Assembly: GCA_951812725.1 (NCBI GenBank)
Contig: OX638330.1
Span: 3,761,405-3,825,404, forward strand
Length of the DNA: 64,000 bases
Reading direction: 5' to 3'
Source of the DNA: an uncultured Caldilineaceae bacterium
GTDB lineage: Bacteria > Chloroflexota > Anaerolineae > Caldilineales > Caldilineaceae
In this document: one piece after another, positions 1-9,279 of the stretch
Layout of the letters: each line of letters begins with the position of its first letter
Numbering within the stretch: the first letter of the stretch is position 1
Notes under the pieces: model-generated
Seen by the model: only the letters and a program-made list of their open reading frames with translations
The model's database searches: none
Told to the model about the DNA's origin: nothing
Translations under genes and position numbers: made by a program

Positions 1-242
1 TTTTCTCCTTGCGCTTAGAAATGTATAGAAAGAGTATGTGCGAAAAGCACCGTAATTGTACTCAGGCCGGGGCATTCTTACAAGAGCAGACATTGACAGG
101 TGTCGGGTAGCAGAAGGTGGTGTGTTTTGCCGGAGAGGAGCCGGTGTCGGGCACAGTTTCTGCGTGATGTTAGCGTCGAAAACCGGCCCGAATGGCGACG
201 GTTGCCTGAACTGCCGGAGGCAGCGCTAGTTGGATGCGGGGT
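1..242. other. Intergenic stretch, no gene supported
   Basis: Short open frames exist here, but none has a ribosome binding site or a recognisable protein. It lies downstream of the minus-strand SDR gene, so it should hold that gene's 3' untranslated region. I see no clear terminator hairpin. Confidence 0.5.
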
Positions 243-1058
243 TCAATCCTCAGCGTTCCAGTCCTGGCCGTCAAGATGTGCGCCGAAGGACATATAGGCA
301 GTGGTGCCGCCGTCGACGTAGATGGTCTGGCCGGTGACGAATTCTGCGCCGTCGGAGGCGAGGAAAGCGGCTAGAGGTCCGATGTCTGCCGGTTCGCCCA
401 AGCGGCCCCAGGGCACGGTGGCTTCGAAGATTGCGGGGTTGTAGTCGGGAATGTCCTCGTGGTAGCGGGGCACTTCGATGAGACCTGGGGCGATGGCGTT
501 GACGCGCACTTTTTGCGGAGCCAGTTCGACGGCCAGATGGCGGGTGAGTGCAGCGACAGCGCCCTTGGTGGCGGCGTAGACGGCGTAATCGGGGACGCCT
601 GCGTGGGCATGCACTGACGCAAGGTTGATCACTGAACCGCCGCCGTTCTGCAGTATATAGGGCAACGCTTGTTGGGTGCAGAAAACCTGACTGCGCACGT
701 TGATGGCGAAAAGCTTTTCGAAGTGGTCGGGGGTGATTTCGGCGATTGAGCGCGTTTCGGTCAGGCCGGCGTTGTTGACAAGTACATTGAGGCCGCCGAG
801 GAATTCGGCAGCGGTCTCTACGACTTCGGTGCAGACTGCGGCCGATAGGGTGAAATCGCCTTGGACGGCGGCGGCTGTTCCGCCGGCTGCCTGAATCTGC
901 GCAACTGCGGCGGCGGCGCCCTCGTCGCTGAAGGGGTAATGACAGACTACGGCTGCACCTTGACGGGCCAGTTCGAGGGCGATGCCCTGGCCAATTCCGC
1001 CGCGATCGACGCCGGTTACGAGCGCCCGTTTGCCGGCGAGGGTATCCTGGCTGCTCAT
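243..1058 (-). CDS. SDR-family NAD(P)-dependent oxidoreductase
   Basis: A 271-residue classical short-chain dehydrogenase/reductase, the normal length for the family. The dinucleotide-binding glycine motif is at residues 15-25 (TGVDRGGIGQG), slightly longer than the usual TGxxxGIG. NNAG is at 95-98, and the catalytic Ser148, Tyr161 and Lys165 (YAATK) are all present. The C-terminal GQTIYVDGG motif is typical of FabG-like SDRs. The ATG follows GGAGAAGTGAA. It is the last gene of a minus-strand run with a sugar isomerase, a ferredoxin and a glycerate kinase, so a sugar or sugar-acid alcohol substrate is likely but not shown by sequence. Confidence 0.9.
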   Translation of the reverse strand: MSSQDTLAGKRALVTGVDRGGIGQGIALELARQGAAVVCHYPFSDEGAAAAVAQIQAAGGTAAAVQGDFTLSAAVCTEVVETAAEFLGGLNVLVNNAGLTETRSIAEITPDHFEKLFAINVRSQVFCTQQALPYILQNGGGSVINLASVHAHAGVPDYAVYAATKGAVAALTRHLAVELAPQKVRVNAIAPGLIEVPRYHEDIPDYNPAIFEATVPWGRLGEPADIGPLAAFLASDGAEFVTGQTIYVDGGTTAYMSFGAHLDGQDWNAED

Positions 1059-1149
1059 TTCACTTCTCCAGCTTATGGATTGAGCGTAGAGACAATAGGC
1101 GCGGAGGGCCCTTTCACGCCACAGTCAACTTTCATATTCATGTCGGCCT

Positions 1150-1968
1150 TTATTTCTCATGTTGCTTCAGATAGGAAAGGCTCTGTCTGATACCCCTTAA
1201 CGGATCGCTGCCGCCGCGAAATTCGAAGATGTAATAGACGCGCTGGGGAAGACGGTTGAGCGCGGTGAGAATGTCGGTGAGTGGCAGCACGCCTGCGCCG
1301 AGGTGGATTGGGGGATCGGCGGGATTGGCGGTTTTGTCTTTCAGATGGGCGGCGATGATGTGGTCGGCGAGCGAGTCGATTGCGGCGACCACATTCTGGC
1401 CGTGGTTGGGATAGTTTCCCATATCCAGATTGGTCCGGAGGGCGGGCGAGGCCAAACGGGTCAGGGCGCCTTGGATCTCGGCCAGCGTGCCACCTGGTGT
1501 GCGGGCATAGTTTTCGAGGGCGATGATCGTGCCTTGTGCGGCGGCGTATTCGACTGTTTGGTGGGCGCGAGCCCAGGCGGGGTCGTCGTCAGCCGGGGGT
1601 GTTTGACCAGGGAAGAAACGCACGATGGGCGCGCCCAGGGTTGCGGCGGCGTCGATGTCCTGGCGCAACTGCAGCGAGGCTGCCGCGTCGCCGAAGAGGG
1701 TGGCCTGTGTGGCGTATGTGACCAGGAGCCCGGCATCGGCGATGCGTCGGGCCGCCTCTGCCAGCTCGTCGTGGAGCCGGGGCCAAGTTTCGCGCCGCAG
1801 TTCGACGCCATCGGCGCCGGTTTGAAGGGCGATATCGATGACTTCCCAAACGGAGCGCTGGCCGCTTTTGAGCTCATCCTCAAACTGCATGGCAGAGATC
1901 AGAATTGGTCTATTGGAGGATCCCGCTGCGTCCGCATCAGGGGCGGCGCGCTCTGATTGGCTGGTCAA
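1150..1968 (-). CDS. Sugar phosphate isomerase/epimerase-like TIM-barrel protein
   Basis: A xylose-isomerase-like (AP endonuclease 2 superfamily) TIM barrel of about 272 residues. Visible family features are an ISAMQFEDEL beta-1 start, DGVELRRE on strand 2, an ALENYARTPGG Glu-bearing strand, NLDMGNYPN and AAHLKD. The frame is open to 2229, but the upstream part is low-complexity and not protein-like. I chose the TTG at 1968 because AGGAG lies 8 nt before it; the alternative ATG at 1890 would cut into the first strand. It precedes the SDR and probably handles a keto-sugar or its phosphate. Its specificity cannot be read from sequence. Confidence 0.8.
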   Translation of the reverse strand: MTSQSERAAPDADAAGSSNRPILISAMQFEDELKSGQRSVWEVIDIALQTGADGVELRRETWPRLHDELAEAARRIADAGLLVTYATQATLFGDAAASLQLRQDIDAAATLGAPIVRFFPGQTPPADDDPAWARAHQTVEYAAAQGTIIALENYARTPGGTLAEIQGALTRLASPALRTNLDMGNYPNHGQNVVAAIDSLADHIIAAHLKDKTANPADPPIHLGAGVLPLTDILTALNRLPQRVYYIFEFRGGSDPLRGIRQSLSYLKQHEK

Positions 1969-2146
1969 GATCGCTTCTCCTGGAGAGATGAAGGTGAGGG
2001 GGGAATGCAGCCAGCCGGCTGCGGCCGGTGCAGCTGGAAGAGAGAGCGGCGCGCCGGGGCCCTGGTGAAGGCCAGCCCCGGTTCGGGAAGAATCCAACGA
2101 GTTCTCCGCAGTATACGGAGCCGGCGCGGCAGCTCTTGTGCAGATG

Positions 2147-2506
2147 TCAGCCTGAAGTTGTCCACTCCGGATCGGGCTGGATTGTCGTTTCCGGGGGAGG
2201 GCCGGAATCTGGGCGGCCACTACCTTCAAGACGGCTGATGAGCTGTACGGTCATGTCGTTTTCGACGAGGCACTGGCAGGACAGACGCACGTCTGTCAGA
2301 CCCTTTTCGGCCAGCTTCTCTTTTTCGGCGACGGTCATCTGCGCGGGTTCGCCGCTGACGAAGGCAACGCGGCAGGTGGTGCATTTGCAGTTGCCGCCAC
2401 AGGCGTGCAACTGATCGGCGGCTGCGTCTTCGACCAGTGCGAGGACGAGACGTTTGCCCGCCTGCACTTCGAATGTGCCGACATTTTCAACTGTTAATTT
2501 AGGCAT
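2147..2506 (-). CDS. 2Fe-2S ferredoxin
   Basis: A 119-residue soluble ferredoxin-type electron carrier. The cluster ligands fit Cys36-x5-Cys42-x2-Cys45 with the fourth Cys at 77 or 79 (SCQC). That spacing is nearer to adrenodoxin-type than plant-type ferredoxins, and extra cysteines at 40 and 77/79 make the exact ligand set ambiguous. The ATG at 2506 has AGGAG 9 nt upstream and was preferred over an in-frame start at 2557. The C-terminal 25 residues are Pro/Gly-rich and probably disordered. It may donate electrons to an oxygenase or reductase coded elsewhere, since no obvious partner is adjacent. Confidence 0.85.
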   Translation of the reverse strand: MPKLTVENVGTFEVQAGKRLVLALVEDAAADQLHACGGNCKCTTCRVAFVSGEPAQMTVAEKEKLAEKGLTDVRLSCQCLVENDMTVQLISRLEGSGRPDSGPPPETTIQPDPEWTTSG

Positions 2507-2680
2507 GGAATTCAACTCCTGTACATAGATGGATTCGGATTTAGAGCACGATATCATTTCGGCGCTGGCCGTTGCTGGCTGCGGCCGTAACTAGCTGCGT
2601 AATCGTGGGGGTCACGGGCCAGATTTGGGCCAAGGTGCATGGCTCAGCGACCGCGACGTGTAAACTGTTGCTTCATTTTC

Positions 2681-4126
2681 TCACATTTTGTGCACGAACA
2701 CGAAGAGCAGGTCATTGACGTTGGTCTGGGTCGGGCCGGTGCGGAGCAGGTCGGCGGCGGCGCGCAGGTAGGGATAGGCATCGTGGCGGCGGAGGTGGTC
2801 GGCGGCGGCGAGGCCGGCACGCTCGCCTCTTGCTACGGTGCCGCTGTCGGCGATTCCGCCGGCGCTATCGGTGGGGCCGTCGGTGCCGTCGGTGGCCAGG
2901 GAAACGACTGTCAGACCGGGATGATGCTGCAGCGAGAGGGCGGCGGCGAGGGCGAGCTCCTGGTTGCGGCCGCCTTGGCCGGGATCATCACCGAGGCTGA
3001 CGGTAGTTTCGCCGCCGAGGATGAGACAGGCGGGCGCGGGAACGGGCTGTCCGCTGTCCTGCACTTCGCGGCCCAGGCCGACGAGCACTTTTGCGACTTC
3101 GGCGGCCTCGCCCTCGACGTATGTCGAGAGCAAGATGGTATTGTAGCCAAGTTCGGCGGCCTTGGCCACAGCTGCGTTTGCGGCGGTGCGGTTGTCGGCG
3201 ACGACGAGCGTCTTGCTGTTGGTGAAGACAGGATCGTGTGGTTTGGGCGTGTCGGGGATTTCGCCGGCGAGCCCGGCTTGCAGGCGGTTGCGTACGGCAT
3301 CTGGCAGGGCAGGAGCCAGCGCATATTTTTCGACGATTGCCCAGGCATCGGCCCAGGTGCTTTCGTCGGGAACGGTAGGCCCGCTGGCGATAACGTCGAG
3401 GGGGCTGCCGATGACATCGCTGAGAGCCAGAGTCAGGAGAGTAGCCGGCGCGGCGGCCCGTGCAAGCTGGCCGCCCTTTACGGCGCTGGAGTGTTTGCGG
3501 AGGCAATTCATCTCGTTGATAGTTGCGCCACAGGCCAGGAGGGCGTCGGTCATGGATTGGAGGTCGGCCAAGGTGAGAGCCGGATATGGTTGTCCGGCGG
3601 TGTCGGTGGTTTCTGCCGCGGGCGCTACCAGGAGGGCGGAGCCGCCGCCGGAGAGGAGTGCAATCACCAAGTCGTCTTCGTTGGCCTCCTCTACAAGGGC
3701 AAGCATTTCTTTGCCGGCGAGGACGCCGGCCTCGTCGGGCAGAGGGTGGCCGGCCTCTACGACGCGTATGGAGGATGACGCAGCTGAAGACGGGTCGGTC
3801 GGCCGGCCATGGTCGTACTTTGTGACTGCCAGCCCATTGCTGATTCGGTCCTGGAGAACGGCTTCGACGGCGCTGCACATTGGTGAGGCGGCCTTTCCGG
3901 CAGCGACGACGAAGATGCGGCGGTAGCGGCTGAGGTCGTAGGTCAAGGCGGACGCCACTGGGTGCCCGGAAGGGTCAGTGACGGTCAGGACATCGTCTTG
4001 GCGCTGGAGGACGTTTTGCACGGCGGCAAAGGGCTCGACTGCATCGAGCGCGGCATCGAGGACGGCGAGGATAGGGCGGCGGTGGGCCGGGTCGGGCTGG
4101 AGGATGGAGGTGTCGAAGCGGGTCAT
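2681..4126 (-). CDS. Glycerate 2-kinase (DUF4147/MOFRL type)
   Basis: A 481-residue protein of the glycerate kinase/TtuD (GckA) class, which phosphorylates D-glycerate to 2-phosphoglycerate using ATP. The N-terminal DUF4147 domain shows VVAAGKAAS (substrate/nucleotide lysine region), EAGHPLPDE and LLSGGGSALL. The C-terminal MOFRL domain shows GGETTVSL, GGRNQELALAAA and ATDGTDGPTDSAG. The ATG at 4126 follows AGGACAGT and is better supported than the GTG at 4171. Family members act at the end of tartrate, glyoxylate or hydroxypyruvate catabolism, which suits the neighbouring dehydrogenase, SDR and isomerase genes. Confidence 0.92.
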   Translation of the reverse strand: MTRFDTSILQPDPAHRRPILAVLDAALDAVEPFAAVQNVLQRQDDVLTVTDPSGHPVASALTYDLSRYRRIFVVAAGKAASPMCSAVEAVLQDRISNGLAVTKYDHGRPTDPSSAASSSIRVVEAGHPLPDEAGVLAGKEMLALVEEANEDDLVIALLSGGGSALLVAPAAETTDTAGQPYPALTLADLQSMTDALLACGATINEMNCLRKHSSAVKGGQLARAAAPATLLTLALSDVIGSPLDVIASGPTVPDESTWADAWAIVEKYALAPALPDAVRNRLQAGLAGEIPDTPKPHDPVFTNSKTLVVADNRTAANAAVAKAAELGYNTILLSTYVEGEAAEVAKVLVGLGREVQDSGQPVPAPACLILGGETTVSLGDDPGQGGRNQELALAAALSLQHHPGLTVVSLATDGTDGPTDSAGGIADSGTVARGERAGLAAADHLRRHDAYPYLRAAADLLRTGPTQTNVNDLLFVFVHKM

Positions 4127-4214
4127 ACTGTCCTGTAAATGCTTGTCAGGGACACAACACAACAATTGCACAGTGCTGCGTTAGATGAAGGCTAATTGCT
4201 TCTGTTGGCAGTTG

Positions 4215-4243
4215 GGGTATTCGCGATGCGCTCGCGAATACCC
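4215..4243. terminator. Perfect 12-bp hairpin with T-rich flank
   Basis: GGGTATTCGCGA at 4215-4226 pairs perfectly with TCGCGAATACCC at 4232-4243 across a 5-nt loop, followed on the plus strand by TTTTATT. It lies between two minus-strand genes, so the T tract is on the wrong strand for terminating the upstream NHL gene. It may work as an RNA-stability hairpin, a weak bidirectional terminator, or a terminator of antisense transcription. Confidence 0.6.
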
Positions 4244-4311
4244 TTTTATTGTCGTTCTATGCACGCCAGGACAACGAGAGGTGCCAATAATTTGGCGGAA
4301 TATGTCCCCAA

Positions 4312-5172
4312 TCACAGGCGGCGGAACTTCTGGAGGCCGTCGTCGACCTGGACCTGGCCGACGTAGAGGTCGCCGTGGGAGTCGGCCCAGATGCCGTGGG
4401 GGCAGGCTTTGAATTCGCCGGGTTTGTCGCTGGGCTGGGCGCCGCCCCAGTGGCTGATCAGGTCGCCGTCGAGGGTCCAGACGCTGACGCGCTGTTCGAG
4501 CTCGGCGACGTAGACGACCTCGCCATCAGGGTCGAAGTAGATGGTATCGGGTTTTAGCAGGCCGGTGCGCTCTTCGAGGAAGTTGCCGTCGGTATCGAAG
4601 AGTTGAATGCGGTCATTGGTGCGGTCACAGACCCATACGCGATCGTCTTTGTCCAGGCGAACGCAGTGGGAGAGGGTGAACTGGCTGGGCCCTTCTCCCC
4701 AGTCGCCCCAGGAGAGGATGTGTTCGCCGGCGGCTGAATACTTATGGACGCGGGCGTTGTCGTAGCCGTCGGAGATAAACAGGTCGCCGTTGGAGGCTAC
4801 GCCAAGATCGGTGGGCAGCCGGAACGGGTCGCCGGGCGCGCCTTCCTGGCCGGGTGCGCCGATCGTCATGACCAGCTCGCCCTGGGCGTTGAACTTGAAG
4901 ATGCAGTGGGTCTCACGCTCGGTACACCAGACGTTGTCTTCGCTGTCGATGAAGATGCCATGCGCATCCTCTATGACGTCTTCGCCCCAGGAGGCGAGGA
5001 AGTTGCCGTCGCGGTCGAAGACGACGAGAGGATGTTCGCTACGCGAATAGATAAAGACGCGGTCCTGGGAGTCGCAGGCGACCGCGGCTACCCAGCCGAA
5101 CTGCCAACCTTCAGGTAGTTTGGCCCAGTTTTCCACTACTTCGTACTGATAGGTGCCGGTTCCGAAAGGCAT
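4312..5172 (-). CDS. NHL-repeat six-bladed beta-propeller protein
   Basis: A 286-residue NHL/SMP-30-like propeller. At least five blades are visible as repeated 'DSxDRVxVxxRxxHxIxVFDxDGxFLxxWG' patterns, e.g. VFDRDGNFLASWG, FKFNAQGELVMTIG, VHKYSAAGEHILSWG and LFDTDGNFLEERTG. The architecture resembles the peptidyl-alpha-hydroxyglycine amidating-lyase-like NHL proteins common in environmental bacteria. There is no signal peptide, so it is probably cytoplasmic. The ATG is preceded by AAAGGAG. It sits between a dehydrogenase and glycerate kinase, which suggests a lactonase-like or sensor role in the same pathway, but no catalytic assignment is possible. Confidence 0.85.
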   Translation of the reverse strand: MPFGTGTYQYEVVENWAKLPEGWQFGWVAAVACDSQDRVFIYSRSEHPLVVFDRDGNFLASWGEDVIEDAHGIFIDSEDNVWCTERETHCIFKFNAQGELVMTIGAPGQEGAPGDPFRLPTDLGVASNGDLFISDGYDNARVHKYSAAGEHILSWGDWGEGPSQFTLSHCVRLDKDDRVWVCDRTNDRIQLFDTDGNFLEERTGLLKPDTIYFDPDGEVVYVAELEQRVSVWTLDGDLISHWGGAQPSDKPGEFKACPHGIWADSHGDLYVGQVQVDDGLQKFRRL

Positions 5173-5384
5173 GGCAATCTCCTTTGCCTGGTTGAGTCCC
5201 GCCGCGAGTGCGGAGTGGAATTGGATTCCTGTGAAAGAAAAACTGATTGATCCGCGAGGTCACGCGAAGAGGCGCGAAGAACACCAGAGGCGTATCGGGT
5301 TTTCTTGGCGTGACTGCGCGGCCCTTTGCGAAATAGCCGCACAATGCACCCGCAAATCGCTGTTCTGACGGACGTCAAAGGGCT

Positions 5385-6443
5385 TTAATCGTCCCATGCT
5401 TTGACGGCGATCTTTATTACTTGCTCATCTCCGAGGCGATAGGTGCCGTCGAGGGCGTGGAAGCCGTCGCCCACGCGATCGAGTGGCAGTTTGTGGCTTA
5501 CCATGTCGCCATAGGGGAATTCGTTTTTCTCGAGAATGGGCAGGCCGCGCACGAAGTGCTCGTAGGTGCTGCCCCAGACGGCCTCGAGGGTCAGATTCTT
5601 GCGCATGAGTAGCTGGTTGATATTGAAATCGATGGAGCCCATATCGACGAAATGGCCGACCTCCACGTAAGTGCCGCTGTGACGCAGGTAGCCCAACCCT
5701 TCAGGCGTGGCGGCCAGGAATCCGGAGCATTCGAAAACAATGTCGGCTCCTCGCTTCAGAGGTGTATGCCAGTAGACCTGCTCGGTGCGCTCTTCAACGC
5801 TGGTAACCTCTTCGATGTTGATGGTCACGTCGGCGCCGAATTCCTTAGCGAGTTCAAGACGTCTGGCGGGGCCGCCGACGACGATGATCTGGGCAGCTCC
5901 CATCTGTTTGGCGCAGAGGAGGGTTACGAGTCCGATGGCGCCGCTGCCCTGGACGACGACGGTATCACCCAGCTGCACTTTGCCGCGCATGGCGGCGTGG
6001 ACGCCGATGGTATAGGGTTCGGTCAGCACGGCGACTTCGGGGGTGCAGTCGGTTTTGAGCATGCAGGTATTCTCGAAGCCCAGGTAGATGTAGTCGGCGA
6101 ATCCGCCGTAGAAGTGGGGGGCGATGTCGGGGGTATCGTAGAAGCCATAAGCGCCGTAGCCGCCTGTGCCCGGGGAGAAGATGACGCGGTCGCCTTCTTC
6201 CAAGGGGCGGCCGATGTAGTCTTTGGCACCGCCGGCGCCGATGGCCTCGATAACGCCAACATTTTCGTGGCCCATGACCAATTCGCCCTTTATACCGTTC
6301 TGCCAGTAGTGCAGGTCCGTTCCGCAGATACCGGCCAGTTCCTGGCGCAGGAGCACTTTGCCCGGTTCAGGGTCGTGTACGGGATATTCGCGGATTTCGA
6401 AGTCCTGTCCTTGGACGATGACCGCCCGACCAGTTTTTGCCAT
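5385..6443 (-). CDS. Zinc-dependent alcohol dehydrogenase (MDR superfamily)
   Basis: A 352-residue medium-chain dehydrogenase. Catalytic zinc ligands are visible as ICGTDLHYW (Cys), GHENVG (His-Glu) and the later TEPYTIGVHA region. The cofactor fold has VVQGSGAIGLVTL (GxGxxG). The structural-zinc four-cysteine loop usual in this family is not obvious; the corresponding segment reads SPGTGGYGAYGFYD. AGGAG precedes the ATG. It is the first gene of the minus-strand run ending at 243 and so probably carries out the first oxidation of the imported polyol or sugar acid. The substrate is not predictable. Confidence 0.9.
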   Translation of the reverse strand: MAKTGRAVIVQGQDFEIREYPVHDPEPGKVLLRQELAGICGTDLHYWQNGIKGELVMGHENVGVIEAIGAGGAKDYIGRPLEEGDRVIFSPGTGGYGAYGFYDTPDIAPHFYGGFADYIYLGFENTCMLKTDCTPEVAVLTEPYTIGVHAAMRGKVQLGDTVVVQGSGAIGLVTLLCAKQMGAAQIIVVGGPARRLELAKEFGADVTINIEEVTSVEERTEQVYWHTPLKRGADIVFECSGFLAATPEGLGYLRHSGTYVEVGHFVDMGSIDFNINQLLMRKNLTLEAVWGSTYEHFVRGLPILEKNEFPYGDMVSHKLPLDRVGDGFHALDGTYRLGDEQVIKIAVKAWDD

Positions 6444-6671
6444 TGTGTTTTCTCCTGCTATTGGTTGTGTGCGCCTGGGTAGCCCGGTTGGTTCCTCTGC
6501 AGTCGAGGAGCGGCGCGGGCAGGGGTCTTATGGAGGTAGGGTAGTTTGATGGTTGGACGAATTGTCGTGATGGCGCCGACTGGGATAGACAACGCCGATG
6601 GTTTTGGGGGTAGTATACTACAGCCGTTGGTCGAGCGATAGTCTTTTGAAGGGGTCGTGTGGCCAGAAGTC

Positions 6672-7345
6672 GGGGGATTTCAGCATGGCGGAACTCCGCT
6701 AGAACAGGTGCGCTTGTACGAGAGTCTATGAGAGATCACGAGCGTTTTACGAGAGAAAGGGTGCGTTGTCTGAATCAGAATTTGCTGGATTTTTCGGGAT
6801 TTTCGGGATGGTGGCGTCCCATGCTGTCACACGTGCGCTTGTATGAGCGCTTATGAGAGATCACGAGCGTTTACGAGAGATTGGGTGCGTTGTCTGAATC
6901 AGGATTCGCTGGATTTTTGGATTGCCAGGATGGTGGAGGCCATGTTAGCGCTTGTCCACTTGTACGAGCGCTTGCGAGAGATCACGAGCGTTTCACGAGA
7001 GATCGGGTGCGTTGTCTGAATCAGAATTTGCTGGATTTTTCGGGATTTTCGGGATGGTGGCGTCCCATGCTGTCACACGTGCGCTTGTATGAGCGCTTAT
7101 GAGAGATCACGAGCGTTTACGAGAGATTGGGTGCGTTGTCTGAATCGGGATTTTCGGGATGGCGAAGTCTTTGCTGGCACTGGTGCGCTTGTAAGAGCGT
7201 TTACGAGAGATCACGAGCGTTTCACGAGAGATTGGGTGAGATGCCTGAAGCAGGATTTTCGGAATGGCGGAGTCTTTGCTGGCACTGGTGCGCTTGTAAG
7301 AGCGTTTACAAGAGATTACAAGCGTTTCACGAGAGACTGAGACTG
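6672..7345. repeat. Tandem array of about six 104-125 bp units
   Basis: The landmark AGAGATCACGAGCGTTT recurs at 6731, 6856, 6977, 7102 and 7206 and, diverged, at 7311, giving periods of 125, 121, 125, 104 and 105 bp. A truncated unit precedes the first. The units starting at 6731 and 6977 are almost identical over 125 bp, implying a recent 246-bp higher-order duplication. Each unit carries an internal ~20-bp sub-repeat (ACGAGCGTTTCACGAGAGA and variants), a TCGGGATTTTCGGGATGG box and a GTGCGCTTGTA box. Unit lengths are not multiples of three, so it is not one coding repeat. Function is unknown. Confidence 0.85.
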
Positions 7346-7966
7346 GTCTTCTAAGCTTGAAGGACTGCCGGCCGGCGGTTTCAGTGTTCGTCTGCAAGCC
7401 TGGGCAGAGTGCTAGTTGTATTATTATGACATTTTTCATAAATATGTCTGCGATGTTGGCTCGAAGGTTTAGTTAGAGGACACCTCCGGGTTTTTGCAGG
7501 TCGAGATTCCAAACTGTCGATCGTTATAGACGGCGCCGTCAGATTTGCATTTGACTTTAGTCAATCCTGTTGCGACAACTTGGCTGGGGCGAGCCAAAAG
7601 GGCCAATTGCAAATTCAGTAGTGCGAATACTAGAGTGTTACATGTCGTACACGGTTGTGCCGGTTTACTGGCAGGTCAGTGGTGTTCCTCTTACTCGGGA
7701 GGTCGAATTCCAGTATATTATATTTTAAGGATAGGGCCGTTCAGGAATGAAGGCGCCAAATTGCCTTTATTATAGCACATTTGAGCCAAGAATTTTGGTG
7801 AGATGCGAATTCGGGGTAGAAAGAACATTTTGAAATTTGGGGAAATACTTATTGTGTTCGGGGAGATACACGGGGACCTGCGGATTGGTACTCTGCAAGG
7901 TGCCAAAGCTGAGATGGAACCTGGCGTAAGGGCGCGTGTTACAATGGAGCCTGGCAGGTTTACGAT
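7346..7966. other. Intergenic stretch, no gene supported
   Basis: A comparatively AT-rich 620-bp stretch between the tandem array and a small coiled-coil gene. Short open frames on both strands lack ribosome binding sites and family features. I see no strong hairpin or promoter. Confidence 0.5.
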
Positions 7967-8257
7967 TTGAAGACATGTGGGAGTAGCCAAGTGTCCGGAT
8001 CTGAGAGAGGGTTGGCCGCAGGGGGCGGGTCGGCGACGGGGACGGCGCAGGCGGGGCGAGAGCACGCCGAATTTGCGGCGGAAAGGGAGGCGCGGCGTTC
8101 TCAGTTGCAGGCAGAGAAGGCGCGCATTCAGGGGGAGATAAGTCGCTATCCTACGCCGATAGCGGGCTGTGACGAGCAGTTCAATTATCTGCTGGAGCGG
8201 TACTCACAGGTGCGGCGGGCGTTGGCGAGGTTGATGGAGGCGGAACAGGCAGGCTAA
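7967..8257 (+). CDS. Small coiled-coil protein of unknown function
   Basis: A 96-residue frame. The last 65 residues read as a charged amphipathic helix (EREARRSQLQAEKARIQGEI), a short break with YPTPIAGCDEQFNYLL, and a second helix (RYSQVRRALARLMEAE), i.e. a likely helical hairpin. The first ~25 residues are Gly/Ser/Ala-rich. No strong ribosome binding site precedes the ATG, and a GTG at 7991 is an alternative start. Codon use is GC-rich like true genes here, and the helix pattern argues for a real product. I do not recognise a named family. It faces the convergent lexA gene. Confidence 0.55.
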   Translation: MKTCGSSQVSGSERGLAAGGGSATGTAQAGREHAEFAAEREARRSQLQAEKARIQGEISRYPTPIAGCDEQFNYLLERYSQVRRALARLMEAEQAG

Positions 8258-8470
8258 CGCCAGTGTCGAGGGGCGGGAACGATGGGGAGCACGCCGGACC
8301 GGAAGGAAAGGCGGTGTGAGCAGGTCAGGGCGTAACGTTCGTCAATGCGGGTCGCGTATATAACCGCAACATTTTTGGTGCAGTAGGGGAAGAAGGAATG
8401 TGATTTGTGGATGAGGCGGGGACCAGTTTGAGAGTTTACCCCACTCGCCCATCCTGGCAAACCGCCAGAG

Positions 8471-9169
8471 TCACTCCAGTTGACGGATAACCGAAACGAC
8501 TTTGCCCTTGACACTCACATCAGCGGCGGGCAGGAACATCTCCGGGTAGCTGGCGTTCGCCGGGCGCAGGCGTACCTGATCCCCTTCCAGATAGAAATGC
8601 TTGAGGGTAGTTTCGTTCTGGTTGTCGATCCAAGCGGCGACCATTTCACCGTTTTCGGCTCGCTCCTGGTGTCGGAGAATGACAATGTCCCCGTCGAGGA
8701 CGCTGGCGTCGATCATGGAATCGCCCTGGACGCGCAAAGCATAGAGCTCGGCGGGATTGCGGAAGAGCGATTCGTTGAGTTCGAGCCATTCGTCGGCGCT
8801 GAAGTGGTCTGTTGTTTCGACCTGGATCGGCTCACCGGCAGCGATGTAGCCCAGCACGGGTACCTGGAAGAAGTTGAAGGATGAACCATCGTTTCCAGCG
8901 CCGGCGTCAGTAACAGGTGCGCCGGCCAGGTCTTCGGCAAGCCCTACTTCCTGCAGGCGGGCCCAGTCGAGACTCAAGCCACGGCTGACCTCTTTGTCGC
9001 GCTTTATCAGTTCATCTCGTTCCAGTTTGGTCAGATTGTACTTGACTACGGAAGTGCTTGAGATTCCGCAGGCAGCTCCGATTTGGCGGATGGTGGGTGG
9101 GTAGTTATTGCCTTGGACGAATTCGGCAATGAAGGCGAGCATTTTCTTTTGGCGTTCGGAGAGTTTCAT
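8471..9169 (-). CDS. lexA: LexA repressor
   Basis: A 232-residue SOS repressor and self-cleaving serine protease. The N-terminal winged helix runs from KLSERQKKMLAFI to about residue 65, with the recognition region TIRQIGAACGISSTSVV. The cleavage bond is Ala111-Gly112 (VLGYIAAGEPI). The catalytic dyad is Ser151 (GDSMIDA) and Lys190 (ETTLKHFY). The linker (residues 70-98) is long and Gly/Asp-rich, making the protein slightly longer than average. A consensus promoter with two candidate LexA sites lies upstream (9280-9330), consistent with autoregulation. On RecA-ssDNA stimulation it should self-cleave and derepress target genes. Confidence 0.97.
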   Translation of the reverse strand: MKLSERQKKMLAFIAEFVQGNNYPPTIRQIGAACGISSTSVVKYNLTKLERDELIKRDKEVSRGLSLDWARLQEVGLAEDLAGAPVTDAGAGNDGSSFNFFQVPVLGYIAAGEPIQVETTDHFSADEWLELNESLFRNPAELYALRVQGDSMIDASVLDGDIVILRHQERAENGEMVAAWIDNQNETTLKHFYLEGDQVRLRPANASYPEMFLPAADVSVKGKVVSVIRQLE

Positions 9170-9279
9170 CGTCTTCCTCCTGGAAAGTTATTGGATACTT
9201 TACCGTTTCTATGAGTGAACGCTGGACAATGGATGATGAATATCCCAATTTCTGCGGTCATTTCCCAAACTATATCCCA

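Noticed and set aside
2639..3778. 379-codon plus-strand open frame opposite glycerate kinase
   Set aside because: It mirrors a GC-rich real gene; the product is Gly/Val/Ala-rich without domains and has no ribosome binding site.
6672..7345. Possible CRISPR array
   Set aside because: Units are 104-125 bp, spacers are not unique, repeats contain internal sub-repeats, and no cas genes are present.
7107..7439. 110-codon minus-strand repeat-protein frame in the tandem array
   Set aside because: Unit lengths (104, 105, 121, 125) shift the frame between units and no ribosome binding site is seen, so it is a by-product of the DNA repeat.
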